Counted from the first letter of the stretch, positions 55,157 to 63,842 are shown. The stretch: DNA of 64,000 nt from JAWLHA01 sp041690535 (GCA_041690535.1 JAWLHA010000012.1:19118-83117), one strand, 5' to 3'. Numbers and translations: made by a program. Notes: generated from the letters alone by a model not told the origin.

Positions 55157-56185
55157 ATGCACGTGCGCACCACCGCCAGACCCTCGCTCCTTGTCATCGC
55201 CCTGTCGGCGACGGCGCTGTTCCTGCTGCTCATCATCGTCGCCAACCCATTTCTCAACCAGGCGCCCTTTTCGACGCCCGTCTGGTGGGTCTCCCTGACC
55301 GCCCCGCAGTACCCGGAGACCTCATTCCCGGACGGCATTCGCATTCAGTTCCACACCGACGGGGTCTTCAACGGTTGCCGAATGATCGCCTCCGACGAGA
55401 AGTATGAGGATGAGGCCCTCGACTGCAAGCATGAGATGGATGCCATCAACCACTACGTGGGCATGTACCCCATCGCTGCCGGCGCCCCGGTGGAGCGCGC
55501 GCTGGCCCCCTTCGTGTTCACTCTGCTGGGGCTCATGATCGTCGCCTTCGCGGTGCCCGGCCGGGCGGTTCGGGTGGGGCTCCTTGCGGCCGGCTCGTTG
55601 GCCATCGCCGTGTGGATGACCGCAGCTCTCTACAGCGAAGGAGGCGTCAAACTGTTCACTGCCAGCTATCTCGCCGACCTGCAGGGCACGATGGATCTGG
55701 ACGACGAAGACATTGCCGCCTGGAGCGGCTTTGAGGCCATGCAGGAGAGCTACCAGGAGGCGCTGGGACGTTACTTCCGCGATCCCGAGACCATTGCCCG
55801 GCGTGCCGGCGTCGTTGCCACGGCTACCCACGCCGCCTACGGCGTGCTGCTGGTGGCGATGGGGGTGCTGGTGGTCGGGGTATGGAAGAGCCGTGGCTTC
55901 TATTGGCTCTTGCCGGCGGTGCCGATGGCGTTGCCGCTGTTCTTCGTCATCGACTACGCCGGCTGGCTGTGGTGGTTCGGCCACACGCTCAACGACATGG
56001 GGGCCTTCACTGTCAAGCCGTTCATGCCGACGGTGTTCGGTCAGGGCAAGGTGGCCCAGTTTGCCACGCACTCCTACCCGGACTGGGGCTTCGCCCTCAT
56101 GGTCGTGATGTCCTTCGTCCTTGCGTCGGCGGTCCTGCTGCGGCGCAAACAGCTGCAGGAAGGTGATGGAAACGGGGATCTCTAA
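55157..56185 (+). CDS. nosB: NosB-like membrane protein of clade II nos cluster
   Basis: A 342-residue integral membrane protein with about six hydrophobic helices: an N-terminal helix (LLVIALSATALFLLLIIVAN) and later LVAMGVLVVGVWK, PMALPLFFVIDYAGWLWWFG and GFALMVVMSFVLASAVLL. The loop QAPFSTPVWWVSLTAP and the block FTVKPFMPTVFGQGKVAQFATHSYP resemble NosB proteins, found only beside clade II nosZ, whose role is not established but is taken to be maturation or electron transfer. It lies between nosC2 and nosD and ends just before nosD. Confidence 0.8.
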   Translation: MHVRTTARPSLLVIALSATALFLLLIIVANPFLNQAPFSTPVWWVSLTAPQYPETSFPDGIRIQFHTDGVFNGCRMIASDEKYEDEALDCKHEMDAINHYVGMYPIAAGAPVERALAPFVFTLLGLMIVAFAVPGRAVRVGLLAAGSLAIAVWMTAALYSEGGVKLFTASYLADLQGTMDLDDEDIAAWSGFEAMQESYQEALGRYFRDPETIARRAGVVATATHAAYGVLLVAMGVLVVGVWKSRGFYWLLPAVPMALPLFFVIDYAGWLWWFGHTLNDMGAFTVKPFMPTVFGQGKVAQFATHSYPDWGFALMVVMSFVLASAVLLRRKQLQEGDGNGDL

Positions 56186-56198
56186 AGGGGAGACCGGG

Positions 56199-57482
56199 AT
56201 GCAACTGTCCGAATACACCCCCCAACACCCCATGCCCGGCGGCGGCCTAGTGTGGACCGCTTCCGCGGCGGTCGCGGGCCTCGCCCTGCTGCTCTTCGGC
56301 AGCCCCGCCTGGGGGGCTTTGGCGCTGCAACCGCTCATCGATGCCGCGGCGCCCGATGAGACCCTGCTCCTTGCGCCCGGTGTGTACGAAGGGCCGGTGG
56401 TGGTGGACAAACCGCTCACCCTCGATGGCGGGGGTCATGCCACCATCGATGCGGGCGGCAAGGGCACGGTATTGCTGCTCGACACCGATGGGGCGGTGGT
56501 GCGTAACCTGCGGCTGACCAACTCCGGCTCCTCCCACAATGACATCGATGCGGGTGTTCAGGTGCGGGGGCGGTTCAATGTTATCAAGGACAACATCATC
56601 GACGACACCCTCTTCGGAATCGACCTGCAGAGTTCGGAGAACAACATCGTGCGCCGTAATCGCATCAGCTCCAAAGCGGTGGATCTCGGAATGCGCGGCG
56701 ATGCGATCCGGCTTTGGTACAGCTTCGGCAACCAGATCACCGACAACACCATTGAGGACTCCCGTGACACGGTGGTGTGGTATTCCAGAGATAACCTCAT
56801 CGCGCGCAACAACGCCAGCCGCGGCCGCTACGCCCTCCATTTCATGTACTCGCAGCGCAACCGCGTGGAGGACAACCGCTATGTGGACAACTCGGTGGGG
56901 ATCTTCGTCATGTACAGCGACGGCGTGGAAGTCCGCAACAACTTCATCGCCCACGCCACCGGTGCCACCGGGGTCGGGATTGGTTTCAAGGAAACCTCGG
57001 ACGTGGTGATTGAGAACAACCGCATTCTCTACTGCGCGACCGGCCTCTACCTGGACGTCTCACCGTATCAGCCCGACACCACGAACCGATTTTTCAACAA
57101 CACGTTGGCCTACAACGGCATCGGCGTCCGCTTCCTGAACGACTGGATCGGCAATCAGTTCAGGGGCAATCACTTCAAGGGCAATCTGACTCAAGTGGCG
57201 GTCTCCGGCGGCAAGAGCGCCAACCGTAACGAGTGGAGCGGAAACCTCTGGGACGACTACGAGGGGTTCGACCGCGACCGCAACGGCGTCGGTGACACCC
57301 CTTACGAGTACTACGCCTATGCGGACCGGTTGTGGATGGACCGCCCGGCGGCGCAGTTTTTCAAGGGCTCGCCGACCCTGGAGGTCCTCGATTTCCTGGA
57401 GCGGCTGGCGCCGTTCAGTCCCCCCGCGCTCATCCTCCGTGACGAGCGACCCCGACTGGCGAGGGAGCGGAACGCATTATGA
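56199..57482 (+). CDS. nosD: NosD copper-cluster maturation protein
   Basis: About 427 residues. A signal segment (VWTASAAVAGLALLLFGSPAWG) is followed by a right-handed beta-helix of CASH repeats with NVIKDNIIDDTLFGIDLQSS, NQITDNTIEDSRDTVVWYSR and NRVEDNRYVDNSVGIFVMYS, and the usual end DRLWMDRPAAQFFKGSPTLE. It works in the periplasm with NosFY to build the CuZ site. ATG 56199 has GGGGAG six bases upstream; in-frame ATGs at 56166 and earlier would overlap nosB. Its stop overlaps the nosG start (ATGA). Confidence 0.95.
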   Translation: MQLSEYTPQHPMPGGGLVWTASAAVAGLALLLFGSPAWGALALQPLIDAAAPDETLLLAPGVYEGPVVVDKPLTLDGGGHATIDAGGKGTVLLLDTDGAVVRNLRLTNSGSSHNDIDAGVQVRGRFNVIKDNIIDDTLFGIDLQSSENNIVRRNRISSKAVDLGMRGDAIRLWYSFGNQITDNTIEDSRDTVVWYSRDNLIARNNASRGRYALHFMYSQRNRVEDNRYVDNSVGIFVMYSDGVEVRNNFIAHATGATGVGIGFKETSDVVIENNRILYCATGLYLDVSPYQPDTTNRFFNNTLAYNGIGVRFLNDWIGNQFRGNHFKGNLTQVAVSGGKSANRNEWSGNLWDDYEGFDRDRNGVGDTPYEYYAYADRLWMDRPAAQFFKGSPTLEVLDFLERLAPFSPPALILRDERPRLARERNAL

Positions 57483-58306
57483 GCCACGACTCCCGCGCCT
57501 CGCGCACACCGACGCCCCGCCAGCGCGAGGCGCGCCGCCGTTTTCTGCGCTCGCTCGGTCTGGCGGCCGGTGTGGTCGGCACCTCTCTGCTCGGGTTCGT
57601 CCCCGTGGCCGGCGGTGACGTGCGCAACCGCCTGCGTCCGCCCGGTGCACTGGGAGAAAAGGAGTATCTCGCCTCCTGCATCAAGTGCGGCCAGTGCGTC
57701 CAGGTCTGCCCGGTGCAAGCCATCAAGCTTGCCGAACTGCTGGACGGCTTCGGCAACGGCGCCGCCTACCTCGACGCCCGGGCCCAGGCCTGTGACTTCT
57801 CCTGTGACGGGCTGCAGTGCATCCTCGCCTGCCCCACGGGCGCCCTCAGTCACGAGTTGGCCTATCCGCACCAGGTGCGCATGGGCTTCGCCCGCCTCGC
57901 CGATCCCGAGCGGTGTCTCGCCGTGCGCGGCGAGGGCTTCAAGGGGCGGGTTCGGGACGCGGCCTTTGCCGGCAAATTCCGGTACAACGAAATCGACCGG
58001 TGGAATCCCATTCCGGTGCGCCAACGGGAGTTTGACCTGGCCCTCTGTGACCTCTGTGTGAGCCACTGCCCCATTGAGATCCGCATCGCCCAGTGCGCCG
58101 CCGGCAGCCCCCCGTCCGGCGATGTGAGCCAGTGTCCCCCCGAGCATGCCATCGCGCTGCAGGGGGCGGGGGGGGCCGGTCGGGCCCAGGCCATGGTGCC
58201 GGTGGTGCTGCCCGGCTGCGTCGGCTGCGGCGCGTGCGAGATGGTGTGCCCCACCGAGCCGGCGGCCATCGTGATCGACATTCACCAGACGGCGGAGACG
58301 GTATGA
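57479..58306 (+). CDS. nosG: NosG, NapG-like 4Fe-4S ferredoxin
   Basis: A 275-residue exported iron-sulfur protein. A twin-arginine signal (RRRFLRSLGLAAGVVGTSLLG) is followed by four cysteine clusters: CIKCGQCVQVCP, CDFSCDGLQCILACP, CDLCVSHCP and CVGCGACEMVCP, so up to four 4Fe-4S centres. With NosH it should form a membrane quinol dehydrogenase that supplies electrons to the nos system, as NapGH does for nitrate reduction. It overlaps nosD and nosH by 4 bp on each side. Confidence 0.93.
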   Translation: MSHDSRASRTPTPRQREARRRFLRSLGLAAGVVGTSLLGFVPVAGGDVRNRLRPPGALGEKEYLASCIKCGQCVQVCPVQAIKLAELLDGFGNGAAYLDARAQACDFSCDGLQCILACPTGALSHELAYPHQVRMGFARLADPERCLAVRGEGFKGRVRDAAFAGKFRYNEIDRWNPIPVRQREFDLALCDLCVSHCPIEIRIAQCAAGSPPSGDVSQCPPEHAIALQGAGGAGRAQAMVPVVLPGCVGCGACEMVCPTEPAAIVIDIHQTAETV

Positions 58307-59271
58307 ACCTCCTGCTCGAATCCCTGGCCCAACTGCTCGGACGCGAACCGCGCAAGCCCGCGCCGGACGCCATCACCCCCCGCGCCCGTGAGATCCACTT
58401 TCGCAAGAAGGGCGAGAAGCTGGACCAGGCGGCCGCCGCGCGCCTCCACGCGGAGCATCTGCGGCATACCTGGCGCAATCGGCGCTGGGCCGTGCTGCTC
58501 GCGGTCAACCTGCTGTTCGTGGTCTCCTACCAGCTGGATATCCAGCTCCTCGAGGGGGCCTTGACCGCCTCCCGTTTCCTCGGCTTCCACATGGCCGATC
58601 TCAATTCGGCGCTTCAGGTGATGCTCGCCTTCAAGCAGGTCCTCATCAACCTGCTCATCGGGACCGCCACCATCTTTCTCCTCTGGTTGTTGCTGGGCGG
58701 TCGTACCTTCTGCTCCTGGGTCTGCCCCTATCACCTGTTGGCGGAATGGAGCGAGCGCTTGCACCTCTACCTGGTCGGGAAGCGAGTGAGCAAGGGGTAC
58801 GAGTTCCATCGCGGCGTGCGCAGCGTGCTCTACCTCGTATTCGCCCTGCTGGCGCTGGCGACCGGGTACACCGTGTACGAAACCGTCTCACCCACGGGCA
58901 TCCTGAGCCGCGCCCTCATCTACGGTCCGGGGCTTGCCCTCGCCTGGGTCGCGGCCCTGCTGCTGTTCGAGACCCTGGTCTCGCGGCGGGCCTGGTGCCG
59001 GTACGTCTGCCCCATCGGCGTGACCTACGGCCTGGTGGGCCTGCTCTCACCGGTGCGGGTGATCTACCGCCTGGAGGCCTGCCAGCACGAGGGGGAGTGC
59101 CGCAAGGTGTGTCTGGTGCCCCACGTACTCAGTCCGGTCATCAAGGGGCGGGCCACCGATACCACCGTACCCCTCGGCGCCGACTGCACTCGCTGCGGGG
59201 CGTGCGTGGATGTCTGCCCGACGGGGTCACTGCGCTTCGAGATCAAGGGGGTGACTCGTGAAACGCCGTAG
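58303..59271 (+). CDS. nosH: NosH, NapH-like membrane ferredoxin
   Basis: A 322-residue membrane protein with about four to five helices. It carries the CX3CP motifs FCSWVCPYHLL and WCRYVCPIGV on loops, then CQHEGECRKVC and CTRCGACVDVCPTGSL at the C-terminus. It is the partner of NosG for quinol oxidation. ATG 58303 lies inside the nosG stop (TATGA); no ribosome site is needed for coupled translation. It is followed by an 88-bp gap before nosF. Confidence 0.93.
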   Translation: MNLLLESLAQLLGREPRKPAPDAITPRAREIHFRKKGEKLDQAAAARLHAEHLRHTWRNRRWAVLLAVNLLFVVSYQLDIQLLEGALTASRFLGFHMADLNSALQVMLAFKQVLINLLIGTATIFLLWLLLGGRTFCSWVCPYHLLAEWSERLHLYLVGKRVSKGYEFHRGVRSVLYLVFALLALATGYTVYETVSPTGILSRALIYGPGLALAWVAALLLFETLVSRRAWCRYVCPIGVTYGLVGLLSPVRVIYRLEACQHEGECRKVCLVPHVLSPVIKGRATDTTVPLGADCTRCGACVDVCPTGSLRFEIKGVTRETP

Positions 59272-59359
59272 ATGGGCGGGGTAATTCCGGGGTTGTGCAA
59301 TGAAGGGCCCCTGCCATGTGGGCCCAACCCGCAGACAACTTACAAAAAAAGAGTCAGCC

Positions 59360-60241
59360 ATGATCCGACTGGAGAACGTAACCAAGCGCTTTCGCCGCCA
59401 AACGGTGCTGGAGGGGATCGACCTGACCCTCGAGCGGGGCAGCCGTGTCGCGCTGGTCGGCTCCAATGGGGCGGGCAAGACGACCCTCATCCGCTGCCTC
59501 CTCGGGGAGTACCACTGCGGCGGGCGGATCACGGTGGACGGCCGGGAGCCGCGCCAGGACCGCAGTAGCGTACTGGCGCGGACCGGCTTCGTGCCCCAAC
59601 TCCCGCCGCCGTTGAAGATGCCGGTCGGGCAGCTCATCCGTTTTGCCGCCGGCGTTTGCGGGGCTGAGCCGGCCCGCATGGAGGCGGTGGCCGAGCGACT
59701 CGGCCTGGACCCCGCCCGTGTTCGCCGTCAGCCCTTCGTCAAGCTCTCCGGTGGCCAAAAACAGAAGCTGCTTATCGGTATCGCCCTGGGTCGCGACAGC
59801 GATCTGCTGGTGATGGACGAGCCTGCCGCCAATTTGGACCCGGAGGCGCGCCACGTCTTCTTCGAGTTGCTGGCGGAGCGGCAGGATGAGGCGGTCATGC
59901 TCATATCCAGCCACCGCCTGGATGAGGTGGCGGCGTTGGTCAACCGGGTGGTTGAACTCGATCATGGCCGCGTCGCGCTGGACGACTGCGTTGCCGACAA
60001 CGTCGACCTGGCGAGCCGGCTGAGTTGTCGCATTACCCTGCGCCGGCCCGAGCGGGCATTCGCCTGCGCCATCGGCGAATGGGGCTTTCACCCCTCCCGG
60101 GACGGGCTGGTGTGGGACGGTGTGGTCGCCGGGCCGGACCGGCTGCGTTTCCTCGGTGTGCTCTCCCGCTACGCCGGGCTGCTGGCCGGTGTGGCGCTCG
60201 AAGAGCAGGGTGCACGGCGGCAGGAGGCGATCAATGGCTGA
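59360..60241 (+). CDS. nosF: NosF ABC transporter ATP-binding protein
   Basis: A 293-residue ABC ATPase: Walker A VGSNGAGKTTLI, signature LSGGQKQKLLIG, Walker B DLLVMDEPAANLD and a switch His in LISSHRLDE. With NosY it powers transport of a still debated sulfur species or remodelling for CuZ assembly. ATG 59360 is used because the family begins MIRLENVTKRFRRQ; the ribosome site is weak. Its stop overlaps the nosL start. Confidence 0.95.
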   Translation: MIRLENVTKRFRRQTVLEGIDLTLERGSRVALVGSNGAGKTTLIRCLLGEYHCGGRITVDGREPRQDRSSVLARTGFVPQLPPPLKMPVGQLIRFAAGVCGAEPARMEAVAERLGLDPARVRRQPFVKLSGGQKQKLLIGIALGRDSDLLVMDEPAANLDPEARHVFFELLAERQDEAVMLISSHRLDEVAALVNRVVELDHGRVALDDCVADNVDLASRLSCRITLRRPERAFACAIGEWGFHPSRDGLVWDGVVAGPDRLRFLGVLSRYAGLLAGVALEEQGARRQEAING

Positions 60242-60728
60242 CCCGGCATTGCGATGGCATTACCACCTGGGGTTGGCCCTGTTTCTGCTCGGGTTGGCCG
60301 CCTGCTCCGGCGATCCGGGGACCGGCCCGGTCCAGGTGGTGTGGGATCGGGACGGGTGTGAGCGCTGCCGCATGGTCCTCAGCGACCGGCGCCACGCGGC
60401 CCAGGTCCGGGGCGGCCCGGGGGGGGAGCGGGCCAGGGTCTATCGGTTCGACGACCTCGGCTGCGCGGTCCTGTGGCTGGAGCAGCAAGCGTGGAAAGAG
60501 GAGCCGGCCACTGAGCTGTGGGTGACCGATCACCGCACCGGCCAGTGGATTGACGCGCGCAAGGCCCACTACGTCACCGGTCAGGTAACACCGATGGAAT
60601 ACGGTCTCGGTGCCCAGGCGGAGCCGGCCCCCGCCGCCCTCGACTTTGCGGGGGCCAGGGCACACATCTTTGATATCGAACGGAGGTTCAACATTCATGG
60701 CGGCAACCTCGAACATTTCGGTCATTGA
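60234..60728 (+). CDS. nosL: NosL copper lipoprotein
   Basis: A 164-residue lipoprotein: signal GLALFLLGLAACSG with lipobox LAAC, then the copper-binding CERCRMVLSDRRHAAQ of the NosL family (CxxCxM), and YVTGQVTPMEYGLGA typical of the C-terminal half. It delivers copper to NosZ in the periplasm. AGGAGG six bases before ATG 60234 and an 8-bp overlap with nosF support this start. It comes before nosY; in many clusters it is after. Confidence 0.92.
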   Translation: MADPALRWHYHLGLALFLLGLAACSGDPGTGPVQVVWDRDGCERCRMVLSDRRHAAQVRGGPGGERARVYRFDDLGCAVLWLEQQAWKEEPATELWVTDHRTGQWIDARKAHYVTGQVTPMEYGLGAQAEPAPAALDFAGARAHIFDIERRFNIHGGNLEHFGH

Positions 60729-61614
60729 GGGGCGCTCCGTCCCGGTGGCTCGTGCCGGGAGGAATCCACCGGGGGCACGCCCGATGGCTCTCCAGCTTTA
60801 CCTCACCGCCCTGAGCGATATCCTCGAATCGCTGCGGGCGCGCTGGTTCATGGTGTATACGCTGATCTTCGGCGGCATCGTGGTGGCGCTTTTCGCCTTC
60901 GGCCTGACCGAGTCCCGCGTGCTCGGTTTCACCGGGCTGTCCCGCCTGCTGGTGACCTACATCCAGCTCACCATGGCGATCCTGCCGGTGTTCGTGCTGA
61001 TCACCACGGTCCGCTCGGTGGCCGGGGATCGCGAGGCGGGCGTCTTCGAATACCTGCTGGCCCTGCCGGTCACCCTGGGGGCCTGGTACTGGGGCCGCTT
61101 GCTGGGGCGATTTTTCGTGATCTTTCTGCCGGTGTTCCTGGCCATGGTCGCGGCCATCGGCTGGGCCCTGCTGCGCGGGCTGGATGTGCCCTGGAAGGTG
61201 GTGGGCTACTACAGCGGTATGCTGGTGGCGCTGGCTTGGTGCTTCCTCGGGATCGGCATGCTCATCTCCACCGTCGCACGCAGCACCGACGTCGCCCAGG
61301 GGGCTGCCTTCATGGTGTGGCTGACCCTGCTGCTGTTTCTCGACCTGATCCTGCTGGGGGTGATGGTGCGTGAGCAGATCCCCCCCGAGACCGCGGTGGC
61401 CGTCGCCTTGGCCAATCCGCTTCAGGTCTTCCGAACCGCCACCATGTTGCTGTTCGATCCGCAGCTGGTCCTGCTGGGTCCGGCGGCTTATATCATCCTC
61501 GATACCTTCGGCCAGGCCGGGTATCTGGCGTGGGCGCTGTTCTACCCGATCGCCCTCGGTACGCTTTGCGCGGCAGGGGGATACCTCCTGTTCCGGCGCA
61601 GCGACTTGCCGTGA
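60697..61614 (+). CDS. nosY: NosY ABC transporter permease
   Basis: 305 residues from ATG 60697 (GGAGG ten bases upstream; overlaps nosL by 32 bp), or 276 from ATG 60784, which is the usual NosY length; either is possible. There are six hydrophobic helices, with the family's N-terminal block ALSDILESLRARWFMVYTLI and LITTVRSVAGDREAGVFEYLLALP, a loop conserved in NosY permeases. It forms the membrane half of NosFY. It is the last of the recognised nos genes, followed by a small hairpin. Confidence 0.9.
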   Translation: MAATSNISVIEGRSVPVARAGRNPPGARPMALQLYLTALSDILESLRARWFMVYTLIFGGIVVALFAFGLTESRVLGFTGLSRLLVTYIQLTMAILPVFVLITTVRSVAGDREAGVFEYLLALPVTLGAWYWGRLLGRFFVIFLPVFLAMVAAIGWALLRGLDVPWKVVGYYSGMLVALAWCFLGIGMLISTVARSTDVAQGAAFMVWLTLLLFLDLILLGVMVREQIPPETAVAVALANPLQVFRTATMLLFDPQLVLLGPAAYIILDTFGQAGYLAWALFYPIALGTLCAAGGYLLFRRSDLP

Positions 61615-61630
61615 GGGCGCGCACTTGCTG

Positions 61631-61651
61631 GAGAGCTGACCTGCAGCTCTC
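61631..61651 (+). terminator. Weak hairpin after nosY
   Basis: GAGAGCTG, loop ACCTG, CAGCTCTC: an 8-bp perfect stem but no T-tract. It may cause partial termination between nosY and the next gene. Confidence 0.35.
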
Positions 61652-61753
61652 ACGACCGTTGGCAATGAGAGGGCGGTGAAAAATTCGGGCGGGGTCGGCC
61701 GGGCGGAATGCATGCCGAACCGCAGCCGTGACAACCACAGTAGGGGAAGCGCC

Positions 61754-62212
61754 ATGGGCAAGCGACTCGGTTGGATCACGATAGGTGGGGTGCTGCTGGT
61801 CTTCAGCGTCGGGATGAGCCGCCCCTGGTCTTATCCTGCCGCCGCCATCGCGCTGGTCCCCGATCCGGCCTGCGATCTGCATCGCGGCCCGTGCAGCCTG
61901 CCGATCCCCGGAGGGGGCAGCGTGACCCTGGCGCTGGAACCGCGGCCGGTGCCGGTGATGGCCCCCATGGCTCTACAGGTGCAGATCGAAGGGGCGAAGG
62001 CCCGCGCGGTAGAGGTTGACTTCAATGGTGTCTCGATGAACATGGGTGAAAACCGCTTCACCCTCGCTTCCGGCGCCCCGGGGGAGTTCAGCGGCCAAGG
62101 CGTCCTGCCGATCTGCATCCGCGGGCGGATGGAGTGGGAGGCGAAGGTGGTGGCGCAGACCGAATTGGGCGTGGTGACAGCGCCGTTTCGATTCGAGACC
62201 CTGCGGCCTTGA
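61754..62212 (+). CDS. Small exported protein, FixH/YtkA-like
   Basis: About 152 residues from ATG 61754 (GGGGAAG upstream). A membrane or signal helix (GWITIGGVLLVFSVGMSRPW) precedes a domain with CDLHRGPCSLPIPGGGS, VDFNGVSMNMGENRFTLA and GQGVLPICIRGRMEW. The Met-rich strand and overall plan resemble FixH/YtkA-type periplasmic domains linked to copper or oxidase assembly, but I cannot name the family. It follows nosY on the same strand and is convergent with a cytochrome c gene, so it may help metallocentre assembly in the nos system (inference). Confidence 0.65.
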   Translation: MGKRLGWITIGGVLLVFSVGMSRPWSYPAAAIALVPDPACDLHRGPCSLPIPGGGSVTLALEPRPVPVMAPMALQVQIEGAKARAVEVDFNGVSMNMGENRFTLASGAPGEFSGQGVLPICIRGRMEWEAKVVAQTELGVVTAPFRFETLRP

Positions 62213-62228
62213 GGCGGCGGCCGGCCGT

Positions 62229-62948
62229 TCAGTCGTCGGCCACCGAGAGGAAGGCGAAGATGTCGCGCAGCTCGTCATCTGTCAGTAGCGATAGCAGGCG
62301 CTCGTCGGGGGCGTCCGGATCGTGAATGCGGAGGCCGTTGCGGTACTTGGCCACCTGGCCCCAGAGGTACTCGGTGTACTGGCCGGTCAGCAACGGCACC
62401 CCTTTATTCGTCTCCCCCCAACCGTCGGTGCCGTGGCAGGAGCGGCACTCCCGATTGTAGAGTTTGCGCCCGGCCTTGATGTCCCCCGGTGCCCGCCGGA
62501 TGTTCATGGTCCTCTTGGCCAGCAGCAGGCGCTCCAGGGGGTCGAATTGCGCCCCTTCGTCTTGAGGCGGCAGCTTGGTGGGCAGCTGTATGCGGGCGAG
62601 GAAGGCAGCAACGTCACGGATATCGTTGTCAGGCATCTGGCGCTCGTCCACGTGCTCGACCATTGGCAGGTTGGGGCGCTGCCGGGCGCGGAACAGGAAC
62701 ATTTGCCGCTCGATGTAGGTTGCGGGCAAGCCGGCGAGCCGCGGGTACTTGCCGTCGCCGCCGCCCTGCCCGAACTCACCATGGCAACCGGCACACAACT
62801 CGTTGATCTCTTCGCCGTTGAACAGGTCCGGCTCATAGTCCGCGGCCGGAGGGTCGGAAGCTGCAGCAGGCATCATCCAGCCGCACAGCGCAATGGCCAC
62901 CGCGGCGGGCCATAGACGGGATAGGGGAGGGGTCATCACTCTCTTCAT
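62229..62948 (-). CDS. Dihaem cytochrome c (c4-like)
   Basis: A 239-residue exported cytochrome: signal peptide AVAIALCGWMMPAAA, then two domains with haem sites INELCAGCHGEFGQGG and NRECRSCHGTDGWGE. Spacing and length fit a dihaem c4-type protein, although the first domain resembles the nosC-type. It is probably another periplasmic electron carrier for NosZ or the oxidase. It points left, convergent with the gene at 61754, and has an FNR-type box 52 bp before its start, so it may be made in low oxygen with the nos cluster. Confidence 0.87.
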   Translation of the reverse strand: MKRVMTPPLSRLWPAAVAIALCGWMMPAAASDPPAADYEPDLFNGEEINELCAGCHGEFGQGGGDGKYPRLAGLPATYIERQMFLFRARQRPNLPMVEHVDERQMPDNDIRDVAAFLARIQLPTKLPPQDEGAQFDPLERLLLAKRTMNIRRAPGDIKAGRKLYNRECRSCHGTDGWGETNKGVPLLTGQYTEYLWGQVAKYRNGLRIHDPDAPDERLLSLLTDDELRDIFAFLSVADD

Positions 62949-62999
62949 TCATCTCTTGGGCGTGCCGAGCAGCATCCCAACCTTGCCCGCGCACATGCC

Positions 63000-63013
63000 T
63001 TGATTTTGGTCAA
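63000..63013. promoter_or_regulatory. FNR/Dnr-type box upstream of the cytochrome c gene at 62229-62948
   Basis: TTGATTTTGGTCAA matches TTGAT-N4-ATCAA at 9 of 10. It is centred about 58 bp before the ATG at 62948 on the minus strand. With the usual -41.5 placement, transcription would begin about 17 bp before the start codon. Confidence 0.72.
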
Positions 63014-63069
63014 GGTGGGGGCATGGCTAACGAGCGACTACAACGTCCCGCAAGTCTGGCCACCTGGGC

Positions 63070-63204
63070 CGGGGTGAACGCATCCTAACCTGCAGAACGT
63101 AAGTGCGTGGAAGCAGGTGCCGAGCGTGCACGGATGCATTCAATTCCTAGCATGCCTGCTTTCAGGGACTTACATCGCCCTTGGGTGAGTATGCGTTTAC
63201 CCTG
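63070..63204. mobile_element. Family A MITE-like element, copy A6 (135 bp, degenerate)
   Basis: Ends CGGGGTGAACGCATCCTAACC-like and GAGTATGCGTTTACCCTG, with arms AACGTAAGTGCGTGGAAGCAGG and CCTGCTTTCAGGGACTTACA. It lacks the long internal modules, its arms have many mismatches, and the flanking decamers (CCACCTGGGC, TTCCCTAACC) do not match. An old copy. Confidence 0.78.
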
Positions 63205-63395
63205 TTCCCTAACCAAAACTAAGTTGCCGATTTGAGATCTTGAACCATACTTGAGGTAGATAAGAAGAAAGGTTTCGTCGTGGGCCTCGGCGCGTGCGTG
63301 CCTCTGCGGCGAGGAGAGTCGAGCAATGGCTCGATGGAGCCACTGAACAAGACCTGGACATTGCCTGTCTGATTTCACCCGGGGAGAGGAACGAG

Positions 63396-63653
63396 ATGCA
63401 ATATCGGTTTGACAACCACCATGACTTCTTCGAGATCAAGGTCGAGGCCAGTGGTGAAGAGAGGCACCGGCTGATGGAACGCCTGCAGGCCTGTTGTGAT
63501 GGGGGAGCGCGTTGCCCGATGGGCCTCGACGGGTTCGAAGTACGTCAGGATGATGAAACCATTCACCTGCGGGTGACCGCGGAGTCCGGCAGAGTGGTTG
63601 ACCAGGCAAAGCTCGAGCGGTGCCTCTGCCACGCGACGGCCAAACGGGGCTAG
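63396..63653 (+). CDS. Small hypothetical protein (85 aa)
   Basis: MQYRFDNHHDFFEIKVEASG with strong GGGGAGAGG upstream; the open frame to 63294 has no ribosome site and reads as non-coding composition. Cys residues (LQACCDGGARCPMGLDGFEV, CLCHATAKRG) are noticeable. I do not recognise the family. The stop codon TAG at 63651-63653 is the CTAG that begins element C2, so the protein may have been cut short by that element. Confidence 0.6.
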   Translation: MQYRFDNHHDFFEIKVEASGEERHRLMERLQACCDGGARCPMGLDGFEVRQDDETIHLRVTAESGRVVDQAKLERCLCHATAKRG

Positions 63654-63842
63654 CCCTGCCCGCACTTCTCACCAGCCGCCTGCTGCGGCCGCCGATCCGC
63701 TCGCTGTGATGGGGCGTACTCCCTCCGGCCGGCTTGACGCGTGTGATCTACGCCGGCGCCGTCCCCAGGCCCAGGGTCCGCACCCCACCACAGCGGCGCC
63801 TCAACGCCCTCGCCACGAACCTTGGTGAGAAATTGGGGCTAG
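63650..63842. mobile_element. Family C element, copy C2 (193 bp)
   Basis: Ends CTAGCCCTGCCCGCACTTCTCACC-like (63650-63673, with a short insertion relative to C1) and GGTGAGAAATTGGGGCTAG (63824-63842). No coding capacity is credible. Its right-hand CTAG is also the left end of B3. Confidence 0.75.
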
